Positions 40,794 through 49,662 of a stretch of DNA of 64,000 nucleotides are shown here, in pieces; position 1 is the first letter of the stretch; each line of letters begins with the position of its first letter. The position numbers and the translations under genes are program-made. The notes under the pieces are model-generated. The model was not told the DNA's origin. It ran no database searches and saw only the letters and a program-made list of their open reading frames with translations. Origin of the DNA: VXYL01 sp965199915. GTDB taxonomy: Bacteria; Pseudomonadota; Gammaproteobacteria; Pseudomonadales; Azotimanducaceae. The DNA is taken from contig OZ241348.1 in NCBI GenBank assembly GCA_965199915.1, forward strand, positions 4,216,001 to 4,280,000, written 5' to 3'.

Positions 40794-41501
40794 TCATGCG
40801 CCGCCACGCCGACATACATGGTCGAAAGTGGCGATGGCGATGCGGGCACAGACCGATCGCACCGCGTCCCAGTCTTGCCAACGGGGTGCCAGCGCTTTGT
40901 ATTCTGCCAAGTTCGGAGCGTCGAGGTCGTAGGGCAGCGGATTCGCCAGTTGCGCCTGCAGCTGCTGCAAGGTCGATTCGCCGCTGTCCTGCGGATAGAG
41001 GGCATCGAACGTTTCCAGAGACATGGCGGCCTTGGTGCCCAATCGATCCGCCAGCGCCGCGAAATCCAAGTAGTCGCGGGTGGCGTTGCGGCGTAGGATC
41101 AGCACTCCCTTCACGCGCAGGATCTCGGCGAGAGTGGGAATCCTCAGCGACGTGCCGTCTGGCGCGGCTACGGTCGTCGTCTCAAGCGGCGTCTTGCGAA
41201 TGAGCTGGCGCACACCAGTCTCGATGCCGTCGAGTCTGCCGAGGATCATCACCGGGCGGACGACGCGGGCGGTCCGCCATCCCGCCACGGATTCGATCTG
41301 CGCCACAACGTCGTCAAACCGTTGGCGCAAGTCGCCAACCACGTGATCGGCATCCCGCGACCGCCGATGACCGGCATGGATCGCGGCCGCCGTGCCTCCC
41401 ACCAGCACGGCATCTGGCACGACGCGCTGCAGGTGCGCCGCCGCGGACAGCACGCGTTCCCAGTCAGGAAGCGTCGCCAAGCTGCCGAGCGGCTGAGGCA
41501 T
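40794..41501 (-). CDS. Nucleotidyltransferase, AbiEii/AbiGii-toxin-like
   Basis: 235 residues from ATG 41501. VVPDAVLVGGTAAAIHAGHRRSRDADHVVGDL fits the GG-x-A and (S)-R-x-(T)-x-D nucleotidyltransferase core with the DAD acidic pair. RIPTLAEILRVKGVLILRRNATRDYLDFAALADRLG is the typical C-terminal helical part with K-x-x-A-x-x-x-R and Y-D-x-x-D-like residues. Such proteins act as toxins that nucleotidylate targets (AbiEii or MenT type). The upstream gene, which overlaps by 38 bases, would encode the partner. The pair is a probable toxin-antitoxin or abortive-infection module 1.1 kb from the methyltransferase/GHKL operon. Confidence 0.82.
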   Translation of the reverse strand: MPQPLGSLATLPDWERVLSAAAHLQRVVPDAVLVGGTAAAIHAGHRRSRDADHVVGDLRQRFDDVVAQIESVAGWRTARVVRPVMILGRLDGIETGVRQLIRKTPLETTTVAAPDGTSLRIPTLAEILRVKGVLILRRNATRDYLDFAALADRLGTKAAMSLETFDALYPQDSGESTLQQLQAQLANPLPYDLDAPNLAEYKALAPRWQDWDAVRSVCARIAIATFDHVCRRGGA

Positions 41502-41712
41502 GGTGGTTGCACCAGTGCATCCAGAAGTGGTGGCGCTGGGCGGTGGGATCGCGAGTCTGGTGGACGCAGACCCGCACGATCTTCTCGAGCACCGCCCGTT
41601 CGTTGAGCGCAGCGCGACGCAGCGCCGCCCAATCGGTCCACTTGCCACGGGCGATCATGTCGTCAATGGCGGCGAGGGTGAAACGCTCGTGGTTCAGGTG
41701 CCGGTGTTGCAT
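41464..41712 (-). CDS. Putative antitoxin-like partner of the nucleotidyltransferase
   Basis: 82 residues from ATG 41712. HERFTLAAIDDMIARGKWTDWAALRRAALNERAVLEKIVRVC and QRHHFWMHW match the small helical proteins commonly encoded just upstream of AbiEii-like nucleotidyltransferases. There is no DNA-binding motif I can name. The 38-base overlap with the downstream gene implies tight co-expression. No ribosome-binding site is obvious. Confidence 0.7.
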   Translation of the reverse strand: MQHRHLNHERFTLAAIDDMIARGKWTDWAALRRAALNERAVLEKIVRVCVHQTRDPTAQRHHFWMHWCNHHASAARQLGDAS

Positions 41713-41988
41713 CGGAAATGCGGTGACTACGCCGGATTATTGCACAGACTGGCGGGACAGCTGGGTGGTCCGGATTGAAGTTGAAGTGATTGATCTCGCC
41801 CACGCACGGTCGCGCTTCGCGGTTCGTCGACACCGACTGGAATGTCGTCGCCGCTCCGTGCCGGCGATGCGCCAAGGGCGTTTCACGCCGCCCAATCCTT
41901 CCACCCACGGAAATAGCACACCAGGCCGCTGGCAAGGGCGCGTCGTCGTTCATATCGGTGTCGGCTTGGGGTGTCTGCGCGGCGAGCG

Positions 41989-42108
41989 GATGGACCGCAT
42001 CTCCCAAACGTCCAGCCGCGTTAGCTGGCTGTCCGAGCCTTGGGAGCGGAAGGAGACGCCGGCGCTGTCCTTGCGCTCCGGGTACACCCGCGCCGCCACG
42101 CACTGGCG
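41989..42108 (-). pseudogene. Fragment of the 3' end of the GH32 gene
   Basis: About 120 bases match 48008-48127 (last 40 codons of the GH32-like hydrolase, TRLDVWEM region) with roughly ten differences. It stops exactly where the 3' end of the third LRR gene begins. The intact gene lies 6 kb away on the same strand. Confidence 0.75.
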
Positions 42109-42115
42109 CCTCACC

Positions 42116-45100
42116 TTACCGCGACAGGTTGGTGAGGCGCCCGGCGTCGTCTTGTAGCAGGCTCAGCACCGCCAACACACCGTCGGACTCCACCAACAGC
42201 CGCCACTTGCCCGAACCTTCGGCCAGCGCTCCGGCGACGCCGTCGGCCCCGCCCGTCTCGAGATCCTCCGCCGTCAAGTCGCGCGTGGCGTTGGCGGGGA
42301 TCGTCAAGCGCACCGGGTCTGCCGCCGGCGTGCCGTCGTCGTCGGTGCCGGTGATGCGCACGTTCGCCGGCGTGTCGCCCATGTTGACGACGCGCAGCCA
42401 GCTCGCTTGGCGCGTGTTGCGCGCTGGATTGAAGAAAACGATCCGGTGCGCTCCCGTCCCTGTGACCGGCGCTGTCTCGTGGATGCTGTCCACGAATCCG
42501 CTCGTTGTCCGCACATAGCCGTACACGCCGAGGTCCAAGTCCGAGTGCAGCTGCAAGCGCCAATCGCCCTGCGCGACGGCCAGTCCGGTCAACCCCTTGG
42601 CGTTGCCCTGTTCGAGTTGGCGGGAGTTGAAGTGGACGGCGCCGTGCGCGGGCAACGCAAGCGTACCCGCCGGCGCCGCGTTCCCGTCGGAGTCGAACGC
42701 CCGAACCCGCACGCTGCCGGCGCGTGGCGACTGGTTGACCACGCGAACGAAGCCCTCTCGTCCCGGCGAAGCCGCGGAAGGGAAGAGCGGCAGGTGATGG
42801 ACCCCGCCGCTGCCGGAGGGCTCGGTTGAAAGGTTCGCACGATGTCCGGCCGGGTTGTCGAGCACGCTGAGAACATGCACGCCGTCGTAGGAAGTCGCCG
42901 TCAGCCGCCACTTGCCCACGCCGTCGCCCAGGCCGCCGTCCACGATGCCGGGGCCGACGCCTTGCTCCAGCGCCGCGGCCGTGAACTCCCGCGCGCCGCC
43001 AGCCGGAACCGTTACCGCCGCGCTGGCCGCCGTGCCGCCGTCGTCCACGCCCTCGAGCAGAACCCGCGCCACCTTGTCGGTCGGATTGATCACCCGCAAC
43101 CTGCTCGTCTGGCGCCCGTTGCTGCCGGGGTTGAAGGTCGGGATTCGGTGTTGCGCGTAAGCCTCGGGCGCCAAGGCGGTCATGCTGGTCACCAGCCCGT
43201 CGGCGTGGCGCATGTAGGCGAATACCTCGATTGGCAACGAGGAACGCAGCTCCAGTCGCCAAGCGCCAGCCCCGGCGCCGACGCCGGAATGCATGCCCAT
43301 CTCCGCGTTGCCGTTCTCCAAGTCGCTGGAATTGAAGTGAACGGTCTTGCCAGCACCAACCGGCAGCGTCAGCGGGCCCAGGCGGTTGCCCGACTCGTCA
43401 ATGGCCGTCACGCCTACCTCGCCGTGTCGGTCCGTCGGATTGACGATGCGGGCGAAGCTCTGCCGCCAGCGGTTGCCCGCCGCCGCGAAGACCGGCAGCA
43501 GGTGCGCTGGGTCGTCCACCAACACGGCGGCGCCTCGTTCCCGCAGCGAGGGCACGTGCTGTTGGGTGGCGCCCCTGTTCAAGGGATTGCCGCGCAAGTC
43601 CACGTAGTCGCTGCTGCCATGAGAACGGACTTCGCCCGCGCCAAGCTCCATGTTCACCGCCAAGGGCCAGATGTCAGCGATCTCGTTGTCGTTGAGCCAA
43701 AGCCTTTCCAAGGCATGCAGGCGTGAGAGCGAGGAGATGTCCGACAAGCCATTGGCACTGAGATCGAGCGCGGACAGGAACTGCAAGCCCTCGATTGCGT
43801 CGAGGCTGGTGACGCGGTTGCCCGACAGCAGCAAGCGACGCAGGTTCAACGCGTACTCCAAGCCCGTCAAGTCGGCGATGTCCATCCCGCGCAAGTCGAG
43901 ATCCGTCAACGTCGCCATGTCTTCTTGCGTGATGACCACTTCGCTCGCGCTCGATTGGCTGGATGCGAACGGACGACCCGGCTGGCTTGGTCGCGTGGCC
44001 TTGCCCAACGCCTGCGCGATGCCGGCGCTCAATCGTTCATCCACGATTGCCACTGGCCCAACGGGATCCTCGGCGAGGGCCACCTCGGTCCGGCGAACCA
44101 GTCCTGCGCTGTCGCTGCCGATCGCGCGCACCTCGAATGCATAGCGCCGACCGTTGATCAAGCTATCGACGGTGTAGTTCATGGCACCGTTCTCAACGGC
44201 CTCAACGGCGTCCCACGGGCCGAAATCGGGCGACTCGCCGATGCCGTAGCGCACCTCGTAGCGCACGACGTGGCAGCCGGCTGGCGCTAGCCAGCTCAGT
44301 TGGACGGTTTCGTCGCCGGCCGTTGCCGTCACCTGGGCTGGTGCTCCGATGCGTACCGCGTCCGCAAACACGGATGCGCCTCTGCTTCGCAACGCATGGA
44401 CACCGCGGGCATTGGTCCCGCACGGGATGCGATTGCTCCGCAAATTGACGTAGTCCGGATACAGCCACCCCGCGCCAAGCCCGGTGTTGTCCACCAGCGG
44501 GGAGATGTCGGAGATCCGGTTGCTGCTCAAGGCCAGCGATGTCAGCGCTTCCAAGCCGCGCAGCGCCGACACGTCCACGATGAAGTTGCCGGTCAGATTC
44601 AACGAATCCAAGGACACGAGCTTGGCGAGCCCCGAGATGTCCGCAACCAAGTTCCGATGGAGGCTCAAGTCGGTCAACGATGTGAGGCCCGCGAGTGGCG
44701 AGAGGTCCGAGATGGCGTTGCTGCCGAGGTGCAGGGTCTCCAACGAAGCGAGACCTCCGAGCGGCGAGAGGTCCGTGACGGCGTTGTCGACTAGCAGCAA
44801 GTGCGTCAACGAAGTGAGGCGGGAGAGTGGCGAGAGGTCCAAGACGGCATTTCCGGACAGCAGCAGGCGCCGCAACGAAGCGAGGCGAGCCAGCGGCGAG
44901 AGGTCCGTGACGGCGTTGTCGACTAGGAGCAAGTGCGTCAACGAAGCGAGACCGGCCAGCGGCGAGAGGTCGGCGATGTCGTTGTTGGACAGGCCCAGCC
45001 TCGTCAACGAGGAGAGGTCAGCCAGTGGCGAGAGGTCAAAGAGGCTCTCGTTGCCGCGCAGTTCCAAGGACGAGAGGTTGACGGCGAACTCCAGCCCCGC

Positions 45101-47686
45101 AAGGTCGGAAACGGTGCCGTGGGGGTTGTGAACCGGGTCGAGCCTAGGGCGGTCCGGTATTTCGTCATCGTACCGCGCGTCGCAGGAGAGCTCGGAGAGC
45201 GTGGCCATTTCGGTCTCGCTGATGGTTTGCCCCGCGCCCTTGCCCAGCGCCCGCTCCACGCAGTGGCGAAGCGCCGCGTCGCCTATTTCCACGAGGTCCT
45301 CGTCCGCGGCCGAGCAAGCCGCCGGCGCCTCTGTTGGCGGGTCGAAGTGCACGGTCACGCCGCGGCCCTGCAGCGTTGGAATGTGCGTGTCGTGAGCGGC
45401 AGCGCCCAGCGGATTGCCGCGCAAATGGACAAGGTCCGGAGCGGCGAGGCCGACGTTCTGCGCCAGCGGGCCGATGTCGCAGATGCGGTTGTCCACCAAA
45501 GACACGTTGGCCAAGGCGGTTAGGTCGCGTAGCGGCGAGACGTCCGCAACGTGGGTCCAATCCAAAAGCAGGACATACAGCGACGTGAGGTTGGAGAGCG
45601 CGGAGATGTCGTCTATGGGGTTGACTTCACGCTCCGCCTTGGTTCGGCTCGGCAAAATGGTAAGGTGATTCAGCGACGTGAGGCCGGAGAGCGGCGAGAT
45701 GTCCGAGATGGAGTTGAACTCCAAGATCAGGCTTGTCAACGACTCGAGCCCTGCAAGCGGCGACAGATCCGAAATGTCGTCGGCGTAGATCCGCAGATCG
45801 GTTAGTGACGTGCCGAACTCCAGCCCAGCGAGATTCGACAGCTCGCCAGCGTAGCACTCGAGGTAGGTGAGCGAAGCCATGTCGCTATTCGTGATGGTCT
45901 CTCCCGCTGCCTTGTCCAGCGCCTGCTCCACGCAGCGGCGTAGCGCTGCGTCGGGAATGTCGACCGGTGGGGACGCGGCGGGTTTGTCGAAGTAGACGGA
46001 CGCGCCGCGGTTTCGCAAGGCGGGGATGTGCGTGCCGTGGGCGGCCGCGTTCAGCGGATTGCCGCGCAGGTCCACCGTGTCGCCGCTACCGAGGCCGGTA
46101 TTGGCCGCCAAGGCGGCGATGTCGGCCACCGCGTTGTCGCGCAGATCGAGTTCCGCCAGCGAAGTGGCCGCGTCGATGCCGGAGAGGTTGGAGACGCCGG
46201 CGTTGCGACAGCTCAAACTCGTCAGCGTGGTCAGCTCCTTTTGGCTGATCGCTTCCCCGGCGCCCTTCCCCAGCGCCCGCTCCACGCAGTGGCGAAGCGC
46301 CGCGTCGCCTATTTCCACGAAGTCCTCGGCGGCCGGCGTGGCGGAAATCTCCACGGACGCCGGCCCGGTCCCGCCGCCGTTCGCGGCGCGCACTTGGAAC
46401 CAGTACGCGGTGCCGTTGGCGAGGTTCTCGGCGGTGTGGCTGGTGGCGTCCCCGGCAACGGAAGTCCATGCCCCCCATTCCGCGGTGCCGGCCTTGATGC
46501 GGTAGTGGTAGCCGGTGGCGTCGGCAACGGCGTCCCAGTGGAAGGTCAACTGGCCGTCGCCGACGACGGCGCGCAGGTTCGCCGGCGCGGCAGCCGGCGC
46601 CTCCTCCTCGTCCTCCAAGGGCGTCGGCGTGGCGGAAATCTCCACGGACGCGGGGCCCGCCTCGTCGCCGCGCATGGCGCGCACTTGGAACCAGTACGCG
46701 GTGCCGTTGGCGAGGTTCTCGGCGGTGTGGCTGGTGGCGTCCCCGGCAACGGAAGTCCATGCCCCCCATTCCGCGGTGCCGGCCTTGATGCGGTAGTGGT
46801 AGCCGGTGGCGTCGGCAACGGCGTCCCAGTGGAAGGTCAGCTGGCCGTCGCCCACGACGGCGCGCAGGTTCGCCGGCGCGGCGGCCGGCGCCTCCTCCTC
46901 GTCCTCCACGGACGAGCAAGCCGCCGGCGCCTCTGTTGGCGGGTCGAAGTATACGGACACGCCGCGGCCCTGCAGCGTTGGAATATGCGTGTCGTGAGCG
47001 GCAGCGCCCAGCGGATTGCCGTCCAAACTGACAAGGTCCGGAGCGACGAGGCCGACGTTCTGCGCCAGCGGGCCGATGTCGCAGATGCGGTTGTCCACCA
47101 AATACACGTTGTTCAAGGCGGTTAGGTCGCGTAGCGGCGAGACGTCCGCAACGTGGGTCCAAAACAAAAGCAGGACATTCAGCGACGTGAGGTTGGAGAG
47201 CGCGGAGATGTCGTCTATGGGGTTGACTTCCCGCTCCGCCTTGGTTCGGCTCGGCCCGATGGTAAGGTAATTCAGCGACGTGAGGCCGGAGAGCGGCGAG
47301 ATATCCGAGATGGAGTTGAACTCCAGCTCTAGGTTTGTCAACGACTCGAGCCCTGCAAGCGGCGACAGATCCGAAATGTCGTCGGCGTAGATCCGCAGAT
47401 CGGTCAGTGACGTGCCGAACTCCAACCCAGCGAGATTCGACAGCTCGCCAGCGTAGCACCCGAGGTAGGTGAGCGAAGCCATGTCACTATTCGTGATGGT
47501 CTCTCCCGCTGCCTTGTCCAGCGCCTGCTCCACGCAGCGGCGAAGCGCCGCGTCGCCTATTTCCACGACATCCTCGGCTAGCGCCGCCACGGAAGCCGAG
47601 AAGCACGCGAGCAGCATGACGGGCCGAAAATACCGAACCCACCGCCCTCGGGTGCGCGAACAGTCGCTCGTTATCAGAACCCGCAC
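42116..47686 (-). CDS. Secreted LRR/Fn3 surface protein with A-B-A-B C-terminus (third member)
   Basis: 1856 residues from GTG 47686; the exported N-terminus is FRPVMLLACFSASVAALAE. Order: LRR block with a cysteine-containing cap (DAALRRCVEQALDKAAGETIT); two near-identical Fn3 domains (PANLRAVVGDGQLTFHWDAV); a short LRR cap unit; a second copy of the first LRR block; a long regular LRR block (SNNDIADLSPLAGLASLTHL type); another Fn3 (IGAPAQVTATAGDETVQLSW); a fourth LRR block; then A-B-A-B ending GSGKWRL and RLTNLSR. No anchor is visible. The protein has grown by recent internal duplication. A 13-bp palindrome (47720-47732) lies 34 bases upstream. The 3' end is duplicated at 33358-34213. Confidence 0.9.
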   Translation of the reverse strand: MRVLITSDCSRTRGRWVRYFRPVMLLACFSASVAALAEDVVEIGDAALRRCVEQALDKAAGETITNSDMASLTYLGCYAGELSNLAGLEFGTSLTDLRIYADDISDLSPLAGLESLTNLELEFNSISDISPLSGLTSLNYLTIGPSRTKAEREVNPIDDISALSNLTSLNVLLLFWTHVADVSPLRDLTALNNVYLVDNRICDIGPLAQNVGLVAPDLVSLDGNPLGAAAHDTHIPTLQGRGVSVYFDPPTEAPAACSSVEDEEEAPAAAPANLRAVVGDGQLTFHWDAVADATGYHYRIKAGTAEWGAWTSVAGDATSHTAENLANGTAYWFQVRAMRGDEAGPASVEISATPTPLEDEEEAPAAAPANLRAVVGDGQLTFHWDAVADATGYHYRIKAGTAEWGAWTSVAGDATSHTAENLANGTAYWFQVRAANGGGTGPASVEISATPAAEDFVEIGDAALRHCVERALGKGAGEAISQKELTTLTSLSCRNAGVSNLSGIDAATSLAELDLRDNAVADIAALAANTGLGSGDTVDLRGNPLNAAAHGTHIPALRNRGASVYFDKPAASPPVDIPDAALRRCVEQALDKAAGETITNSDMASLTYLECYAGELSNLAGLEFGTSLTDLRIYADDISDLSPLAGLESLTSLILEFNSISDISPLSGLTSLNHLTILPSRTKAEREVNPIDDISALSNLTSLYVLLLDWTHVADVSPLRDLTALANVSLVDNRICDIGPLAQNVGLAAPDLVHLRGNPLGAAAHDTHIPTLQGRGVTVHFDPPTEAPAACSAADEDLVEIGDAALRHCVERALGKGAGQTISETEMATLSELSCDARYDDEIPDRPRLDPVHNPHGTVSDLAGLEFAVNLSSLELRGNESLFDLSPLADLSSLTRLGLSNNDIADLSPLAGLASLTHLLLVDNAVTDLSPLARLASLRRLLLSGNAVLDLSPLSRLTSLTHLLLVDNAVTDLSPLGGLASLETLHLGSNAISDLSPLAGLTSLTDLSLHRNLVADISGLAKLVSLDSLNLTGNFIVDVSALRGLEALTSLALSSNRISDISPLVDNTGLGAGWLYPDYVNLRSNRIPCGTNARGVHALRSRGASVFADAVRIGAPAQVTATAGDETVQLSWLAPAGCHVVRYEVRYGIGESPDFGPWDAVEAVENGAMNYTVDSLINGRRYAFEVRAIGSDSAGLVRRTEVALAEDPVGPVAIVDERLSAGIAQALGKATRPSQPGRPFASSQSSASEVVITQEDMATLTDLDLRGMDIADLTGLEYALNLRRLLLSGNRVTSLDAIEGLQFLSALDLSANGLSDISSLSRLHALERLWLNDNEIADIWPLAVNMELGAGEVRSHGSSDYVDLRGNPLNRGATQQHVPSLRERGAAVLVDDPAHLLPVFAAAGNRWRQSFARIVNPTDRHGEVGVTAIDESGNRLGPLTLPVGAGKTVHFNSSDLENGNAEMGMHSGVGAGAGAWRLELRSSLPIEVFAYMRHADGLVTSMTALAPEAYAQHRIPTFNPGSNGRQTSRLRVINPTDKVARVLLEGVDDGGTAASAAVTVPAGGAREFTAAALEQGVGPGIVDGGLGDGVGKWRLTATSYDGVHVLSVLDNPAGHRANLSTEPSGSGGVHHLPLFPSAASPGREGFVRVVNQSPRAGSVRVRAFDSDGNAAPAGTLALPAHGAVHFNSRQLEQGNAKGLTGLAVAQGDWRLQLHSDLDLGVYGYVRTTSGFVDSIHETAPVTGTGAHRIVFFNPARNTRQASWLRVVNMGDTPANVRITGTDDDGTPAADPVRLTIPANATRDLTAEDLETGGADGVAGALAEGSGKWRLLVESDGVLAVLSLLQDDAGRLTNLSR
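45311..45958 (-). repeat. LRR block, second copy (partner of 46913-47560, period 1602 bp)
   Basis: About 650 bases matching 46913-47560 with scattered substitutions (for example TCGCTATTC against TCACTATTC). The period of 1602 bp is 534 codons, so the duplication kept the frame. Confidence 0.85.
46341..46910 (-). repeat. Tandem duplication of a 97-codon Fn3 unit
   Basis: Two adjacent 291-bp units (46341-46631 and 46632-46910) that are almost identical except for a short stretch after ccacggacgc. Each encodes one Fn3 domain plus an EDEEEAPAAA linker. Confidence 0.9.
46913..47560 (-). repeat. LRR block, first copy (partner of 45311-45958)
   Basis: See the partner copy; together they bracket the Fn3 duplication. 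Confidence 0.85.
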
Positions 47687-48004
47687 GGTCGTGTGCGCCC
47701 TCTCGCCTCGCTGTCCACAATAGGGACCCTATAGACGGCAGAGGAGTGTACGTCCACCACGTCGGGTGTCAAGACAAGGTGACGCACCGAGCAGCCGGTG
47801 TTCGACCGATTCACCGTGACTCCCGTCGCGCCGCGCGTCGCCGTGCCGCCGCGGCGATTGCCGGCCGGCGGTGGCGACATGCCCCGTAAGCCGCCGCCGG
47901 AGTCGCTAGCCTACTTGAGAGGCGAAGACCTTAACGGATGAGTCAAGTTTTGCGACAGGCACGGAGTTTGCCGCGCAAACTCGAACGCGCCCCGCAGGGC
48001 GCGC
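47687..48004 (-). promoter_or_regulatory. Upstream region of the third LRR gene
   Basis: 318 bases without a gene. It holds the 13-bp palindrome ATAGGGACCCTAT at 47720-47732 (34 bases before GTG 47686) and, on the minus strand, ATTGTGG at 47716-47722, like the motif found before the other surface and AAA genes. The double-hairpin element 47940-48003 lies at the far end, directly after the GH32 stop codon. Confidence 0.45.
47940..48003 (-). repeat. Dispersed double-hairpin element
   Basis: GAGTTTGC-CGC-GCAAACTC (47964-47982) and CGCGCCC-CGCA-GGGCGCG (47986-48003) are two perfect hairpins. They follow GAGTCAAG at 47940. A relative with the same layout is at 59642-59700, and partial ones at 21422 and 52526. 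It sits just after the GH32 stop and might also end transcription, though no T-run follows. Confidence 0.65.
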
Positions 48005-49546
48005 CTAGATGGACTGCATCTCCCAAACATCCAGCCGCGTCAACTGGCTGTCCACACCTTGGGAGCGGAAGGAGACGCCGGTACTGTCCTTGCGCTCCGG
48101 GTACACCCGCGCCGCCACGCATTGGCGGCCGTTGACGAACGCCTCCACCACGCTGCGGTCCACGAACACGCGCAGTTCCAGCGGCTCGTCCGGTGCCAGC
48201 CGCACGCGGGCGGTTTCCGGCGCGCGGCTGCGCGCGTCCGGCGCGGTGGAGGAATACGAGGTGTCCAGCGTCACCAAGCTCTCGATGTGCCGGCGTCCAC
48301 GGATGTGGTCGCGGTAGCCGCGGTCGCGGTAGAAGGCGATGCGGGTGTATTCCTCGCGCCCCGGCGAGCGCAGCACGTTTACTTCCAGCATGGATTCGCG
48401 GCCGGGCGCAACCGTGGCCGCGACCTCCAGCGCATCGCCGCGCGCGCCTTCCACCACCACTTCTTGATTGGCGGGCAGCGTGCGCGGCGCGCCAGCCAGT
48501 TTGCGGCCCCGGGCGCTCGCCACGGACGCAACCGGCTCTTGCCGCACCGCGCCGTCCGCGTCCAAGGAGAGCCGCCGCGGCAAGCTCATTAGTTGATCCC
48601 AACCCTTGGTGCGTTTGCCGGCGTTCATGTTGAAGATCACCACCACGCCGTCGCCGTCCGGCGCGGCGGAGGGGGCATGGACGCCGCTCGGCCCCACCGG
48701 CCCCATGTTGAACTTGCCGGCGTCGTTCACAACGAGCTTCTGCCGCTCGGTGTCGTAGTCCCCGAGCAAGTACTGCCCACCGCTCAGGTGGCTGAAGAAG
48801 AGCAGCATGTGCTTGCTTCCGATGGGCCAGAAATAGGGGCAGGCGCCGTCGTCGCCCACCATCGTGAAGCGGTCGCCTTCGGTGAAGGGATGCAGGTACT
48901 CCCAGCGGCGCAAGTCCCGCGAGCGGAACAGAAAATCCGCCGCCAGCGGGGCGCCGCCGGGGCCGTCCGGCACCCTGCCGCCGGAGAGCGCGTAGTAGTG
49001 GCCGCCGTGTTTCCAAACGCAGGGGTCGAAGACGCGGTACGGCAGCGGCTTTCCCGACGGATCCGCGATGGGAATCACCGGCGCACCGCCGAGTTTCGTC
49101 CAATTGAGCAGCAGCGGGTCGCTCGAGGTGGCCACCATGTTGCCGACCTTGGTGCCGTGGTACATCGCGATCACACGGTCGGCCTCCACCAAGGTGGCGC
49201 CGGAGTAGCAGCACTCTTCCGGGTGCGGATAGATGCAATACGGCAGGTCGCGCCAACGCAGCAAGTCCTCGCTCACCGCGTGCCCCCAATGCTGGCGCGG
49301 ATCCTCCGGCGGATAGCCTTGATAGAAGAGATGCCAACGGCCCTGCCAGAAGCACAGGCCGTTGGGGTCGTTCAGCATCCCTTCCGGATTCACATAGTGG
49401 TAGATGGGGCGATGCCGGTCCCCGGCCAGCGCCTGCCGCGCCCGCACCAGCCGTTCGACCATCGGATGCGCGGCGAGCGCGGCTTCCTGCTCGCCGAGCG
49501 TGTTCGGAAAGCGGTAATGGGGCACCTTGGAGCGGTAGTCCGGCAT
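48005..49546 (-). CDS. GH32-like glycoside hydrolase (invertase/levanase fold)
   Basis: 513 residues from ATG 49546. The N-terminal five-bladed propeller has GMLNDPNGLCFWQGRWHLFYQ with the nucleophile D60, and the C-terminal beta-sandwich has the GH32 signature LRVFVDRSVVEAFVNGR. The usual RDP appears as FDP (173-175), and the acid/base EC motif appears as GDDGACPYFW, with alanine (235) where glutamate is expected; D233 might substitute. No signal peptide, so cytoplasmic unless exported otherwise. It might act on fructans or another glycan, or be inactive. The last 40 codons are duplicated at 41989-42108. Confidence 0.85.
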   Translation of the reverse strand: MPDYRSKVPHYRFPNTLGEQEAALAAHPMVERLVRARQALAGDRHRPIYHYVNPEGMLNDPNGLCFWQGRWHLFYQGYPPEDPRQHWGHAVSEDLLRWRDLPYCIYPHPEECCYSGATLVEADRVIAMYHGTKVGNMVATSSDPLLLNWTKLGGAPVIPIADPSGKPLPYRVFDPCVWKHGGHYYALSGGRVPDGPGGAPLAADFLFRSRDLRRWEYLHPFTEGDRFTMVGDDGACPYFWPIGSKHMLLFFSHLSGGQYLLGDYDTERQKLVVNDAGKFNMGPVGPSGVHAPSAAPDGDGVVVIFNMNAGKRTKGWDQLMSLPRRLSLDADGAVRQEPVASVASARGRKLAGAPRTLPANQEVVVEGARGDALEVAATVAPGRESMLEVNVLRSPGREEYTRIAFYRDRGYRDHIRGRRHIESLVTLDTSYSSTAPDARSRAPETARVRLAPDEPLELRVFVDRSVVEAFVNGRQCVAARVYPERKDSTGVSFRSQGVDSQLTRLDVWEMQSI

Positions 49547-49635
49547 GGAGCTGGCGACGGTCTGGCAGCGACGCGGCCACCCTACTACGGGTGCGCCGTG
49601 CCGTTGGCACGGACACGCTGCGTCAAATGTGTGGG

Positions 49636-49641
49636 TACAAT
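49636..49641 (+). promoter_or_regulatory. TACAAT, weak candidate -10 box for the acyl-CoA dehydrogenase operon
   Basis: Lies in the 116-base gap between the divergent hydrolase gene and the dehydrogenase gene. A TTGGCA at 49604 is too far away (26 bases) to be a standard -35. Confidence 0.25.
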
Positions 49642-49662
49642 GCGACTCTCGCCCTCGGCTAG

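Noticed and set aside
39662..41203. 513-residue open frame on the plus strand
   Set aside because: No start signal, changes character along its length and overlaps real genes on both strands; only the piece near 40350-40480 is genuine, as part of a frameshifted small gene.
41780..41988. Open minus-strand frame between the small antitoxin-like gene and the GH32 fragment
   Set aside because: No start, no ribosome-binding site, no recognisable protein character; treated as empty.
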